DNA from: an uncultured Bacteroidales bacterium
GTDB taxonomy: Bacteria > Bacteroidota > Bacteroidia > Bacteroidales > F082
DNA: 64,000 bases
Direction of reading: 5' to 3'
NCBI GenBank assembly: GCA_905233445.1
Contig: CAJOEP010000010.1
Span: forward strand, 1 to 64,000
How positions within the stretch are numbered: the stretch's first letter is position 1; each line of letters starts with the position of its first letter. Positions 1-9,900 of the stretch are shown here, one piece after another. The notes below the pieces were generated by a model. It saw only the letters and a program-made list of their open reading frames with translations, searched no databases and was not told the origin of the DNA. The position numbers were made by a program, and so were the translations under genes.

Positions 1-41
1 CCTGAGATTAGTGCTTGGAACCATAGAAGTTTTCTACATTG

Positions 42-49
42 CAAAAATA
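42..49 (-). promoter_or_regulatory. Bacteroidota -7 box for a gene leaving the left edge
   Basis: On the minus strand this is TATTTTTG, the TAnnTTTG -7 consensus. A possible ATG follows at 24-22 and its frame is open to the window edge, so a minus-strand gene probably starts here, but only eight codons are visible and no product can be named. Confidence 0.5.
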
Positions 50-87
50 CAATTATTTTTTATATGTAACACTTTTTTTGAAAAAAA

Positions 88-1302
88 TTACTCCTTTTTC
101 CCAAACGGAATCATGTAACTGTATGATAGACCAATAAAATAGTATTTTTCTTTAACTGTAGGATCCGTGCCCGCAGAGTCATATTTGTATTGTAAGCTGG
201 CTATATCAAATAATAATCCGATTCTTGAATGGTTTGTATTAACACCTATAGTAATAGCGCCAGTCAAACCTGAAGTTTTATAATCATAAATATATCTGTT
301 GCCATTTTCGTATAAATGGGTTCCTAGATTAATTGAACTACCTATTTTTAAATTAATAAAAGGAGCAATTTTCCTGTTGTTTAAATAATATGAAATCTGG
401 GCATAAATAGGGACTGCATCAAAACTATTATTAAAATACATCACTCCAGTACCGACTCCAATTCCAAATTTGGGTCCAAACATATATTCAATATTTAATT
501 GGGGCATAATCATTGTGTGATTGTCAATGACAGCATCATCATGAAAACCAATTTCTAATGCCGCACTTATCTCTGGAATAAATACAAATCCTTTCTTTCT
601 TACAGTATTTACTTTTTTCTCTTTCTTTAAATCCACATTAACCGTTCTCATTCCTTTCCCTTCAACGGCAACAATGTCCGAATATGTCTCGTAACCATCC
701 ATCACAACTCTGATTTTGTGCGGACCTTGTTCAATGGGGTCGCTCACAAAAGGAGTCTTCATCTCCATCTCTTCGCCATCGATATACACTGTGGCTCCTT
801 CAAGTGAGCCTGTTTTGATAACAATGTAGCCGTAATTATCGGGATTACCAGCGACTGCTGTTTTGGAATTTTCCAGTTTCTCAATTCGGCTGATGATTTC
901 TTCATCAATTGCTGGTTTGTTAACCAAAGTCAGCTCGTAGCCTCGTTTCGGTTCCATATCGAACGGGAACCAGAACTCTGTAGAGCTTAAGTCTGGATGC
1001 GAAATCTTCAGGAAAGTGGCGTAATAGCTGATGTAAAGCCACACTTCGCCGTCTTTGTATTCGGTCTCGAAAAACGTCTGGGCATCGCCACCGAAACTCA
1101 GCTCGCGGCGCTGCTTGTCGTTGATGTTTTCGGTTTTGATTTTCAGAACGGCATACGGACGGTCGTTGTCGTCGAACATCTTTTCAGTGTTGATATTGAC
1201 AAAACCTTCGACTTTTTTGAACGAGCCTTCTTTCACCTGAAGCTGTGCCGAGCATATCAGACTGCTGATAATCAACAGGATAAGGAATATTGATTTTTTC
1301 AT
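88..1302 (-). CDS. PEGA-domain exported protein, short paralogue
   Basis: A secreted or outer-membrane-associated protein of about 404 residues. The start at 1302 gives a clean signal peptide (MKKSIFLILLIISSLICSAQ); the frame stays open upstream for 12 codons but those carry no signal. Residues about 20-135 form a conserved N-terminal domain shared almost unchanged with the gene at 1998-3881. A PEGA domain follows (about 155-225, with GSLEGATVYIDG and HKIRVVMDGYETY). The last about 160 residues alternate polar and hydrophobic positions and end in an aromatic-rich stretch, as expected for a small outer-membrane beta barrel. PEGA domains are beta-sandwich modules of surface proteins; the function of this protein is unknown. 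It is the downstream copy of a tandem duplication: its promoter and start region match those of its paralogue nearly base for base. Confidence 0.85.
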   Translation of the reverse strand: MKKSIFLILLIISSLICSAQLQVKEGSFKKVEGFVNINTEKMFDDNDRPYAVLKIKTENINDKQRRELSFGGDAQTFFETEYKDGEVWLYISYYATFLKISHPDLSSTEFWFPFDMEPKRGYELTLVNKPAIDEEIISRIEKLENSKTAVAGNPDNYGYIVIKTGSLEGATVYIDGEEMEMKTPFVSDPIEQGPHKIRVVMDGYETYSDIVAVEGKGMRTVNVDLKKEKKVNTVRKKGFVFIPEISAALEIGFHDDAVIDNHTMIMPQLNIEYMFGPKFGIGVGTGVMYFNNSFDAVPIYAQISYYLNNRKIAPFINLKIGSSINLGTHLYENGNRYIYDYKTSGLTGAITIGVNTNHSRIGLLFDIASLQYKYDSAGTDPTVKEKYYFIGLSYSYMIPFGKKE

Positions 1303-1318
1303 ATTGAAATATTTTTTG

Positions 1319-1326
1319 CAAAAATA
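1319..1326 (-). promoter_or_regulatory. -7 promoter box of the short PEGA gene
   Basis: TATTTTTG on the minus strand, 16 bases before the ATG, with a TTG about 20 bases upstream. The same box at the same distance precedes the paralogue at 3881. Confidence 0.75.
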
Positions 1327-1381
1327 ACAATAATTCAATACAAAAACAAAATAATCTTGTTAATCCTGTCTAATAAAAAAC

Positions 1382-1410
1382 GTAGAGACGTCATATTATG
1401 GCGTCTCTAC
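1382..1410 (-). terminator. GTAGAGACG hairpin terminator, copy 1
   Basis: Outer stem GTAGAGACG/CGTCTCTAC, inner stem CATA/TATG around a single T. On the minus strand it is followed by GTTTTTTATTA, a U-rich tail. It lies behind the T9SS sorting-domain remnant. The same design recurs at 3944 and 11909. Confidence 0.75.
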
Positions 1411-1445
1411 TAATGTCTAATGACTAAAGTCTAAGGTCTAACGTC
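1411..1445. repeat. Heptamer array, five units
   Basis: Five consecutive 7-base units: TAATGTC, TAATGAC, TAAAGTC, TAAGGTC, TAACGTC. The array runs into the 3' end of the sorting-domain remnant, whose stop codon (1433-1431) and last residues are read from the units. The same family occurs at 11938-11965. Confidence 0.85.
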
Positions 1446-1625
1446 TATCTTTACTCCCTTCATCTCCTTGCCGTTGGCGATTCTTACAATGTAAACGCCT
1501 TCTGCTAGGTCATGACGAATCACGTTGCTGCCTGTAGCGACTGTCTCGCTCAGCACTGGCTGACCGATGATGTTGTAAACCACGATATTCAATGTTTCAT
1601 TGCCATTGTTAACAATCATGAGCAG
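1431..1625 (-). pseudogene. Orphan T9SS type A sorting-domain remnant
   Basis: The minus-strand frame encodes about 65 residues that match the last residues of the giant protein at 3984-10859 (shared GQPVLSETVATG and EGVYIVRIANGKEMKG). It begins abruptly near position 1625, has no signal peptide, and the frame upstream of that point is unrelated AT-rich sequence. It is therefore the 3' end of a deleted large surface protein. It keeps the position of the sorting domain relative to the following PEGA gene, as in the intact copy, which indicates tandem duplication followed by deletion. Confidence 0.85.
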
Positions 1626-1637
1626 CGAAGCGGAGTG

Positions 1638-1686
1638 GAGAAATCCTTTTTGGTTATAATAATCGAAGAGGATTTCTCTTTTTTTT
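1638..1686 (+). terminator. Orphan plus-strand intrinsic terminator
   Basis: Stem GAGAAATCC (1638-1646) and GGATTTCTC (1670-1678) followed by eight T residues. No plus-strand gene lies upstream, so it appears to be left over from a lost gene. Confidence 0.65.
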
Positions 1687-1694
1687 GAAAAATA

Positions 1695-1724
1695 TTGACA
1701 AAACCAAAAAATGTTGTATTTTTG
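1695..1724 (+). promoter_or_regulatory. Promoter of the degenerate small genes
   Basis: TTG at 1695-1697 (within TTGACA) and -7 box TATTTTTG at 1717-1724, 19 bases apart, an excellent Bacteroidota promoter. It closely resembles the promoter of the toxin-antitoxin pair at 32922-32952. Confidence 0.75.
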
Positions 1725-1751
1725 CAAAGTCAAATATAAAAAATTAAAGTT

Positions 1752-1991
1752 ATGAGAGCCTTGAAAATAATAGACAATCGTTTCGCAAAGCAAAACAAGA
1801 CCAATCCCTTGAGGAATTCAGCGACCGACTGGAGGAAGCCATTTTGAAAAAAATATGAACCATTACAACGTTGCCATCCTAAAGCGAAAAGGATGATAAC
1901 TAAAAACAAAAAATGGAACATCATCTTCCATATTGCTGGAGATGATGTTATAGTTGATAAGATGATACCATCAAAAATGGTTAAGGTGTGA
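1752..1991 (+). pseudogene. Frameshifted remnant of two small overlapping genes
   Basis: An ATG at 1752 opens MRALKIIDNRFAKQN and stops after 31 codons. A neighbouring frame then reads QDQSLEEFSDRLEEAILKKI to a TGA at 1856-1858, which overlaps the ATG at 1855 (ATGA junction). That second frame (MNHYNVAILKRKG) also stops early, and a shifted frame continues to the TGA at 1989-1991. One or two single-base changes would restore a helical protein of about 35 residues and a second short protein. The size, spacing and promoter suggest a decayed addiction-type pair, but I do not recognise the family. Confidence 0.45.
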
Positions 1992-1997
1992 GGAATC

Positions 1998-3881
1998 TCA
2001 TTTTTTCAAAAGCTTAAAAATGTTGTAGATACTATAGCCGTAGTTTAACATAATAAATGCAGAAGAATTATTGTCTTCATAATTATGAGTCGTTGAGTTG
2101 TATTCTTTTGGTGTATAAACATTGGTGCTAGAGCTATATTCAAAATCTTGATAATAATGATTTGTTATAGTAGCTTCCATTTTCATTACATATTGACCAA
2201 CTGAAACACTGAAACTTGAATGCTTGTATTCAAATCCTATTTCTATTGCTAATAATGCTTTGCACTTTGTTTTAACTGACACATCAAAATAGTTGTTGTA
2301 ATCATCAGAAGCAACAAAACTTGAACCATTATAATATGCTGGTGTATAATAGTCATTATAAGTATCGATTTTATAGTCTTTAGATGATACTAATGTAATA
2401 AATCCACCAGCTTTGATTCCCAAATACACACTGACTTTTCTGTTGTTAAAATAAAATTTTGGATTAACATAAAAAGGTATTGAAAAATAATCAGCTGCAA
2501 TACTCATAAGACCTGTTCCAATACCAAAATAAACATAAGGATTGATCTGATATCCAAAATTAGCTAACAGATTGTAAGTTATTGGAGTGTCATAACAATT
2601 ATTAATTTTATATGATGATGTATAATGAGAATAAGGCTGAATAGTATGCTCCTCTTGACGTGGACTATATAGATCGTGATATACGAAAGCATGGGCAGAT
2701 GTTAATTTTCCCAAACCAGCTTCCGCCTTGAAAACCCAGCCTTTTTCTCTAATAGATCTAGGATATTGCTTCTGCGTTAGCTCAACTTTTAGCTTCGTGT
2801 TTTCACCGTCATTTATTGTAATGTTTTTGGTGGTAGGTAAATATTTCCATTTACTGAAACTAATGGTATATTCGCCTATTGGCAGTTTGTCTTTTTTTAT
2901 AGGTGTCCTGCCTGTGATTTTGTTTTCATCGTCTCCAACCAAACGTAAAGTGTAATGCGTTTTCCTGGGTTTCGTATCAATATCCAGACTGCCGAATATC
3001 TGTGCAAGAGGTTCGAACTTCACGGTTTTTTTCTCGTTGGCTTCGAATGTTACAATTTGTACTTTTGTACGGTATCCGTTTTTCCGCGCTTCGATAGTGT
3101 GGCTGTCAACAGACACATATCCGTTCCATTCACCTATACCTTTTTTCTCGTCGTCAATCCATATTTCGGCTTTATCAGCACTGCTTATTGTAATTTCAGC
3201 TTTGTTTGATTTAAGTTCGACATTTATTATTTCTTTGCTGCTATCTAGCGAAACTACGTCAACATAGGTCTTATACATGTTTTTTACCACTTGAATCCTG
3301 TGTATTCCGTGAGAGAGTTTGTCGCTGATAAACGGAGTCTTCATCTCCATTTCCTTTCCGTCGATAAAAACGGTGGCTCCTTCAACTGGGGTGGTTTTGA
3401 TGATTATATATCCGAAGTTTAAACTGTCTATTGTACCTTGTAATGCATTTTCAAGTTTTTCAAACCGGTTGACAAAGTCTTCATCAACAGAAGGCTTGTT
3501 CACCAAGGTTAATTCATAACCTTTTTTCGGTTCCATGTCAAACGGGAACCAAAATTCCGTCGAGCTCAAATCGGGATGCGAAATCTTGATGAAAGTGGCG
3601 TAATAGCTGATGTAAAGCCACACTTCGCCGTCTTTGTACTCGGTTTCGAAAAACGTCTGGGCATCGCCACCGAAACTCAATTCGCGACGCTGTTGGTCGT
3701 TGATATTTTCGGTTTTAATCTTCAACACAGCATAGGGCTTGTCGTTGTCGTCGAACATTTTCTCGGTGTTGATATTGACAAAACTTTCGACATTTTTGAA
3801 TGAGTCTTCCTTTACCTGAAGCTGTGCCGAGCATATCAGGCTGCTGATAATCAATAAGATAAGGAGTAATGACTTTTTCAT
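1998..3881 (-). CDS. PEGA-domain exported protein, long paralogue
   Basis: About 627 residues from the ATG at 3881, which begins a signal peptide (MKKSLLLILLIISSLICSAQ). Residues about 20-135 are the same N-terminal domain as in the gene at 88-1302. Then come three PEGA-like modules: about 150-220 (TPVEGATVFIDGKEMEMK), about 230-290 (KAEIWIDDEKKGIGEWNG) and about 300-370 (SLDIDTKPRKTHYTLRL). The last about 230 residues are Tyr/Ser/Asn-rich with beta-barrel-like alternation and end in YGYSIYNIFKLLKK. It is probably envelope-anchored; its function is unknown. It lies directly downstream of the giant T9SS cargo, separated by a strong terminator and its own promoter. Confidence 0.87.
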   Translation of the reverse strand: MKKSLLLILLIISSLICSAQLQVKEDSFKNVESFVNINTEKMFDDNDKPYAVLKIKTENINDQQRRELSFGGDAQTFFETEYKDGEVWLYISYYATFIKISHPDLSSTEFWFPFDMEPKKGYELTLVNKPSVDEDFVNRFEKLENALQGTIDSLNFGYIIIKTTPVEGATVFIDGKEMEMKTPFISDKLSHGIHRIQVVKNMYKTYVDVVSLDSSKEIINVELKSNKAEITISSADKAEIWIDDEKKGIGEWNGYVSVDSHTIEARKNGYRTKVQIVTFEANEKKTVKFEPLAQIFGSLDIDTKPRKTHYTLRLVGDDENKITGRTPIKKDKLPIGEYTISFSKWKYLPTTKNITINDGENTKLKVELTQKQYPRSIREKGWVFKAEAGLGKLTSAHAFVYHDLYSPRQEEHTIQPYSHYTSSYKINNCYDTPITYNLLANFGYQINPYVYFGIGTGLMSIAADYFSIPFYVNPKFYFNNRKVSVYLGIKAGGFITLVSSKDYKIDTYNDYYTPAYYNGSSFVASDDYNNYFDVSVKTKCKALLAIEIGFEYKHSSFSVSVGQYVMKMEATITNHYYQDFEYSSSTNVYTPKEYNSTTHNYEDNNSSAFIMLNYGYSIYNIFKLLKK

Positions 3882-3897
3882 ATTGAAATATTTTTTG

Positions 3898-3905
3898 CAA
3901 AAATA
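3898..3905 (-). promoter_or_regulatory. -7 promoter box of the long PEGA gene
   Basis: TATTTTTG on the minus strand, 16 bases before the ATG at 3881; sequence and spacing match the box at 1319-1326. Confidence 0.75.
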
Positions 3906-3936
3906 ACAATTATTTGATAGAAATGCAAATAATAAT

Positions 3937-3975
3937 AAAAAAAGAGTAGAGACGTACGGCCGTACGTCTCTACTC
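3937..3975 (-). terminator. GTAGAGACG hairpin terminator, copy 2
   Basis: A perfect 32-base palindrome at 3944-3975 centred on GGCC, with outer arms GAGTAGAGACG and CGTCTCTACTC. On the minus strand it is followed by seven T residues. It ends eight bases after the stop codon of the giant gene. Confidence 0.88.
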
Positions 3976-3983
3976 GGCATTTA

Positions 3984-6900
3984 TTAATTATGATTTGTCA
4001 TGTATCGTCTCACAACCACCTTGATTCCCTTCATTTCCTTGCCGTTGGCGATTCTCACGATGTAAACGCCTTCAACGAGGTCGTGACGGATGGTGCTGGT
4101 GCCTGTAGCGACGGTCTCGCTCAACACCGGCTGTCCAACGATGTTGTAAACCACCACGTCGAGCTTGCTGTCGCTGTCGTTCGATATCATCAAAGCATTG
4201 TAGCTGTTCCAGACTTCGACGTTGAGCGATGCCTCAGCTGTTATCACGTTGTCATACTTGTCAGCCACGATTAAGATGTCATCGACTTCCCATGATGCGG
4301 CACCTTCGTCGATGGTGCTGATGTAACGGAATCCTATGTAGCAGTTACTTGCGCCGGCGTAAGCGTTGAGTGAAATCTCACCAGACTCTGTCCATGTGTA
4401 GTTGCCTTCCGATGCGATGTACTCCAATGGCTCCCATGTGGCGGCTGTAGGATCTTGTCCGTCGTAGTCATCAGAGACGTAAAGCTCGAGTGCTGGACCG
4501 TTGAACTTCATTGCATTCTTGAATGTCAACGTCACGTTGCGCTCGTCACGGTTGCTGAGGTCGAAGGCAGGGGAGATGCACCACTGCTCGTTGTCGATAT
4601 CGTCGCCGTAGCCGTTGGCGTTGGCGTAATGGTTGCCGTTATGCTCGTTGACGACCCATGGCTTATTGCCTTCGATAGTCACGAATGTCCAGCCGTCCAT
4701 TTCGCCTTCCCAGTCTTGGCTCAAGATGATGTCAACATCACCCATGATGACGTAGCTTGCTGTCGCAATGGCGCTGTTGTCGTATCCTTCCATCATTGCG
4801 ATGGCCTTGATGGTCATGTCGCTTTCCACAACGATAGGCTCTGCATAGATTTCTGACTCAGCTGTCGGGTCGCTGCCGTCGATGGTGTAATAGATTGTCG
4901 CACCTTCGGTTGCGCATGTGATTTCAACCTCGATGGTCTCGTAGTATGTGCCTGAAGGCATGCTGAACACCGGTGTAGCCACTGTTGGTGTCACTGAGCC
5001 GCCATACACGAACAGGTCGAGATAGAAGTTGTAGTCAGGATTGCTGATGTTGCTTGTAGCGTAAGCTCCGAACTTGTTCGATGCGTTCTTTGCGACACCT
5101 CTATTGGTTGTCTCGGCATTGGTGATTACGAATCCTGTGTAGTTAGGTATCAAAGCACCTTCCTCTGATGTCTCGAGTGCGATGTTCCAATCGGTGCTTG
5201 TGTTGGCTGCGAAGTTGGTGCTGCTGCTGTATCCGAGCATGTCGCCAGCCGCATTTGTCAATGTGATAACATCGCCGTTCAATGTCACGTTCCACAGATA
5301 TGTGTCGGCATCGTCAGCAATCTCTGCTGGCAATTTCTCAACACCGCCATCGTTGACTGATGTGAACAACACGCCGTCAGGTTTGCCTGAAACGCCTGCA
5401 GTCATTGCATAGTAGCCGTCGCCAATTGTAGCGTCGTAACGTGATGCGATGATGACCTGGTCGCCGTCTTCAAGATCAGCGAGTGAGAGGATGCGGTTCC
5501 AGTCGCCACCTGGAATAGGTTCTTCTGTCACAGTACCGCTTACGGTTGCAGTCACTTCTAAACCACCATCCTCAAAGGTGACAACGCCGTCCCACTGACC
5601 GACATACAAACCTGCCTCGAGTCTTACATAAAGTGTAGTAGGTTCAAGGGTTCCAGTAGCTTGGATGGCAATAGTATAAGGCCAGAATACTTCTCCGTCG
5701 AGTGAGAATTCATAATGGGTGTTGCTGCATGTGATAGTAATACCACCAGTAGTTCCGCCTGGCGCTGGAGGCAAGTTGCCACCTGATACAGTGAATGTCT
5801 GTACCTGTGATGGACCGTTTCCAACGATATAGGTGAAGCCTGACAAAGCATTAGGTGTCACTGTCAGATATGGATCTGTCGTGAATCCCATGAGTGTCAC
5901 GTCATCGATTTCCCATGCTGCTGCCTCGGTCTCTGTTGAGGTGTACTTAAATCCGATGTAGCATTCATCGCCAGTGAAGTTGGCAAGGTCAATATTGCCA
6001 GACTCAGTCCATGCGTATGAACCTGTCGATTTGACGAACTCAAGAGCTACCCATGTTGCCGCTGTCGGGTCTGCGCCATCGTAATCGTTCGAGAAGAACA
6101 ACTCCATATCTGGACCAGTGTAGTTCTTTGCGTTTCTGAAGTTCAAGCTCACATTGCTGTAAATGTCAAGGCTGAAAGCAGGGGAGATGCACCACTGCTC
6201 GTTGACGCCGCCGTTGTAGCCGTTGGCATAAGCGTAGTGGTTACCGCTGTACGATGCGATTGTCCATGGCTTGATGCCTTCCACTGTCACAAATGTCCAG
6301 CCGTTCATGTCGCCTTCCCAGTCTTGCTCGAAGATGGTTGCTGCACCTATAATAATAGTGTATTCTGCTGTAGCGATGTTGCTGTTTTCATAACCTTCCT
6401 TCATCGCAATAGCCTTGATAATCAAGCTTGTTTCTGCCATGATAGGCTCACTGTAAACTTCACTGTTCTCATCAGGATCGGTGCCATCCAAGGTGTAATA
6501 GATGGTGGCATCTGCTGTGCTGCATGCTATTTCAACCTCTTGTGCCTCATAATATGTGCCGCCTTCAGGTGTGAATGTCGGAGTGGCGCATGTCAATGTG
6601 CCGCCGCCTACTGTCGCAAACATGTCGAGGAAGAAGTTGTAGCTATCTGAAGTCATGTTCTGTGTGTGGTATGGACCGAAGTTATGGTTGCTGTTCAAGG
6701 CAATGGCTCTCACCGCGTTGTTGACGTTGCCGACAACAAAACCTGAATAGTTAGGAACCATAGTGCCTTCTCCCGATGTCTGGAATGTGATGCTCCATGC
6801 AGTGTTGTCTCCGCCTGTCGCAAAGTTGGTGCCGCTGGTGTATCCCAATACGTCGCCGTTGGCATTTGTGAAGGTGTAGTTTGTACCTACAATATCCACA

Positions 6901-9900
6901 GTCCAGTAATATGTGTCTTCTTCATCAGCCAAAGCTTCAGGAAGCGTCTCGGCTCCTGTTTCTGAAATTGCACTTGTAAACAACACACCTGTAGGTTTGC
7001 CCGATGCTTGTGCTGTCATGGCATAGTAGTCGTTGGCGTTTCCATCAAAACGTGCTGCGAAAACAACCTTCGAGCCACTTGTCAATTGCGATAAATCGCT
7101 GACTCTTGTGTAGTCGCTCGGAATGACTGGTGGCGCAGGTTCGGTAACAGCACCTGTAACAGCCACGCTGACGACCTGTGCGCCTTCAGAAGACATTGTG
7201 ATGCTCTCGGAATATGTGCCAAGCTCAAGGTTTGCCTTTAATCTAACATAAATCTTGATGTTGTTAAATGTGCTGGCACCACTGATGAGAATGTCGCTCT
7301 CAGGCGTGAAATATGTTCCGCCTACTGATGAAATCTCAAAATTCTCCGAAGGATAAACATGTGCCGCATCGACAAGGTTGCTGGCACTCATAGTGAAATA
7401 CTGGATGTCAGACGGACCTTCTTCATAAACGTAGTTCAATCCGCTCAATGATGCCGGATTAGCATACAATGTAGGATAAACCGGATGTTCGTATGTGACA
7501 TCGTCAGCATTTGCAACACGGAGCTGGGGCGCATTGTAGCATCCGATGACACCTATTACAGTGACAATATCACCTTCTTCAAGACCTTCCACGACTGGCA
7601 TCTTGTAAATGTTCAATGTGCTCTCGCCTTGAGTGATAGGTGTGTTGTTGCTTGTGTCGATTGTGCCAACTATTGCGTCAACAATCTGTACGCGTGTCGA
7701 TTGCAGCATGTTGTCACCGGCAAAGTCTGCCAAAACTTCAGCAATGGTCTTCACGGTCACAGGAAGTTCGTTGCCGTTGGAAATGATGTTGAACTCATTT
7801 GCATTGCCGCCGTTGATGCCGGTAAGCTCGATGAGGCCTTTGTAAACGGTCTTCTTGCCATAGGCCTGAACCATGTCGCCAAGTGCCAAAGCCGCAGGAA
7901 CAGTGTTGTTGTTGAGATACAAGTCGATACCTGCTGTGTCATCCTGTACGTAGATGTTTCTGCCATCAATGAATGTCACAATGCCTTGCACCAATGCATA
8001 TTGGTTGTCAGCCAAAACTCTGGCTTCTGCAATTGTTATAGGAAGTATGATGGTGTATGTCGATGTGCCGATTTCACTGTTGTTCATGCCTTCTTTTGCA
8101 GCAATGGCCTTGACTGTCGTTGTCTCGCTGATAGCAATGGCCTCCGCATAAACTGCGCTGTTTTCTGTAGGGTTAGTGCCGTCAGTCGTGTAGTAAATAG
8201 TCGCACCTTCAGTCGCACATGCAATCGTCACTTGCTGAGCGTTGATGTATGAACCTGCAGCCGGTGTGAATGTAGGTGTGGCAACCTTCTCGAGTTCCGT
8301 GAATGTGGCGTTTACAGTAACAGCACTTGAAGGCATGGTGAACTGCATAGTCTCCTGATTGACGTTGAATGTGCTCTGACCAAATGAGTATGTCAAAGTT
8401 GACAACTCATAACCTGTTTCTGGCGTTGCCGTCACCGTGATGGTCTCGCCAGCCTCAGCTTGACTCTTATTGACTGTAACTGTGCCGTTTTCTATGCCTT
8501 CTGCAACATTCACATCATAATATGTGTGAACCGGAGCCTCACCAAGGACAAAGATCTCAATCTGTGTGTTCTTGATGTTGTTGTGAATTGTTGTGTATGT
8601 ACGCCAATCTGCATTGTTGTAAACGCCAATATAACGGCTGCATGCCACGTTCTTGAAACCATGGTAATTAGCGTTGTCAGTGATGTCCAACTCCCAAACG
8701 TTGTTGGTGTTGGTGCCGACTCTCACGCCGTTGTTGGAACTTGTTGTGTAAAGGAAGTTTACATTATCGTTAATAGGACTGATTTTGTAACCACCTTCAA
8801 CTGCTGTGAAGTTCCATTGCAACTCGTCAGCAATGTTGCCGCTGATGGCATCGTTCATAATGGTAACCGCCACAGCTGATGGGGCAGAACCGGTTCCATT
8901 GGCGCTGGTCAAAGCATAGCCGCCATTAACATCAACTATCATGTAAGTGCCAGTGCTTGTAACATCAGTGTGGCTTGCCAACTTGTTGAATGTCAATGTT
9001 GGAAGCTCTATATTATATGTCGCAGATGCAATCTCGCTGTCGAGCAACCCTCCCTTCACTGCAAAGGCTTTTACAGTCGTATTCTCACTGATTTCAATAG
9101 CATCGCTGTAAACACTACTGTTTTCTGTAGGATCTGTGCCATCCAATGTGTAATAAATGGTGGCACCCTCAGTCGCACATGCTATTGTCACGCTTTGTGC
9201 TGCAGTGTAAACGCCCGCTTCCGGTGAGAATGTAGGTGTCTCAACCTGTGGAATAGGAGAGAATGTCGCGCTAATTGTAACATCTGAAGCCGGCATAACA
9301 AATTGTGGGTCGGCCATAATGTCGATTGGCTCGCTGACACCTTCGTATATGTAACTCAACTCTGTGAGCTCAAAATTCTCATTAGCTGTCGCTGTCACTG
9401 TAATTGTCTCACCTTCAAGTGCTTCTGTCTTGTTGACTTCCACCTGACCGTTTGTGACAGGACTAATATTCACAGCGTAATATGAAGGAGCAATGTATTC
9501 TTCAAAGTCGTCAGCACTGCGAGGGGCGATTTGTTTTACAGGATTGCCGCTTTGCCAATAAACAATGTAAACACCTTTAACGTTGTATTGTGTGTTACTT
9601 TCCAATGATGAAATTGGGTTCGGGCTGAGGCTGAAGTTGTTGTATGGAGTGATGGTGTTCTGCGCTCCGTCAACAAATGCTGTGCCATTATATGTCAATG
9701 TACCCAAATTGATAGGAGTACCGTAGTTTCTAACTTCAAGATTGTTGATTGTTGTGGTTAAAATCGGGACTTCTTGTCCTGGTGTCACAGTCAGATCCGA
9801 TGCTTTAACGCCTGTAAGCTCCGCATAATGGTTCTGATACATTAACGCATTGCAAACAACTGTGCCATTGAGTTTGTCGCCGGCTGTAAATCCGTGACTG

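Noticed and set aside
7485-8252. Open frame of 255 codons on the plus strand inside the giant gene
   Set aside because: It is the antisense of a continuous coding region, is Cys-rich with no recognisable motif, and has no promoter; the minus-strand frame has clear domains.
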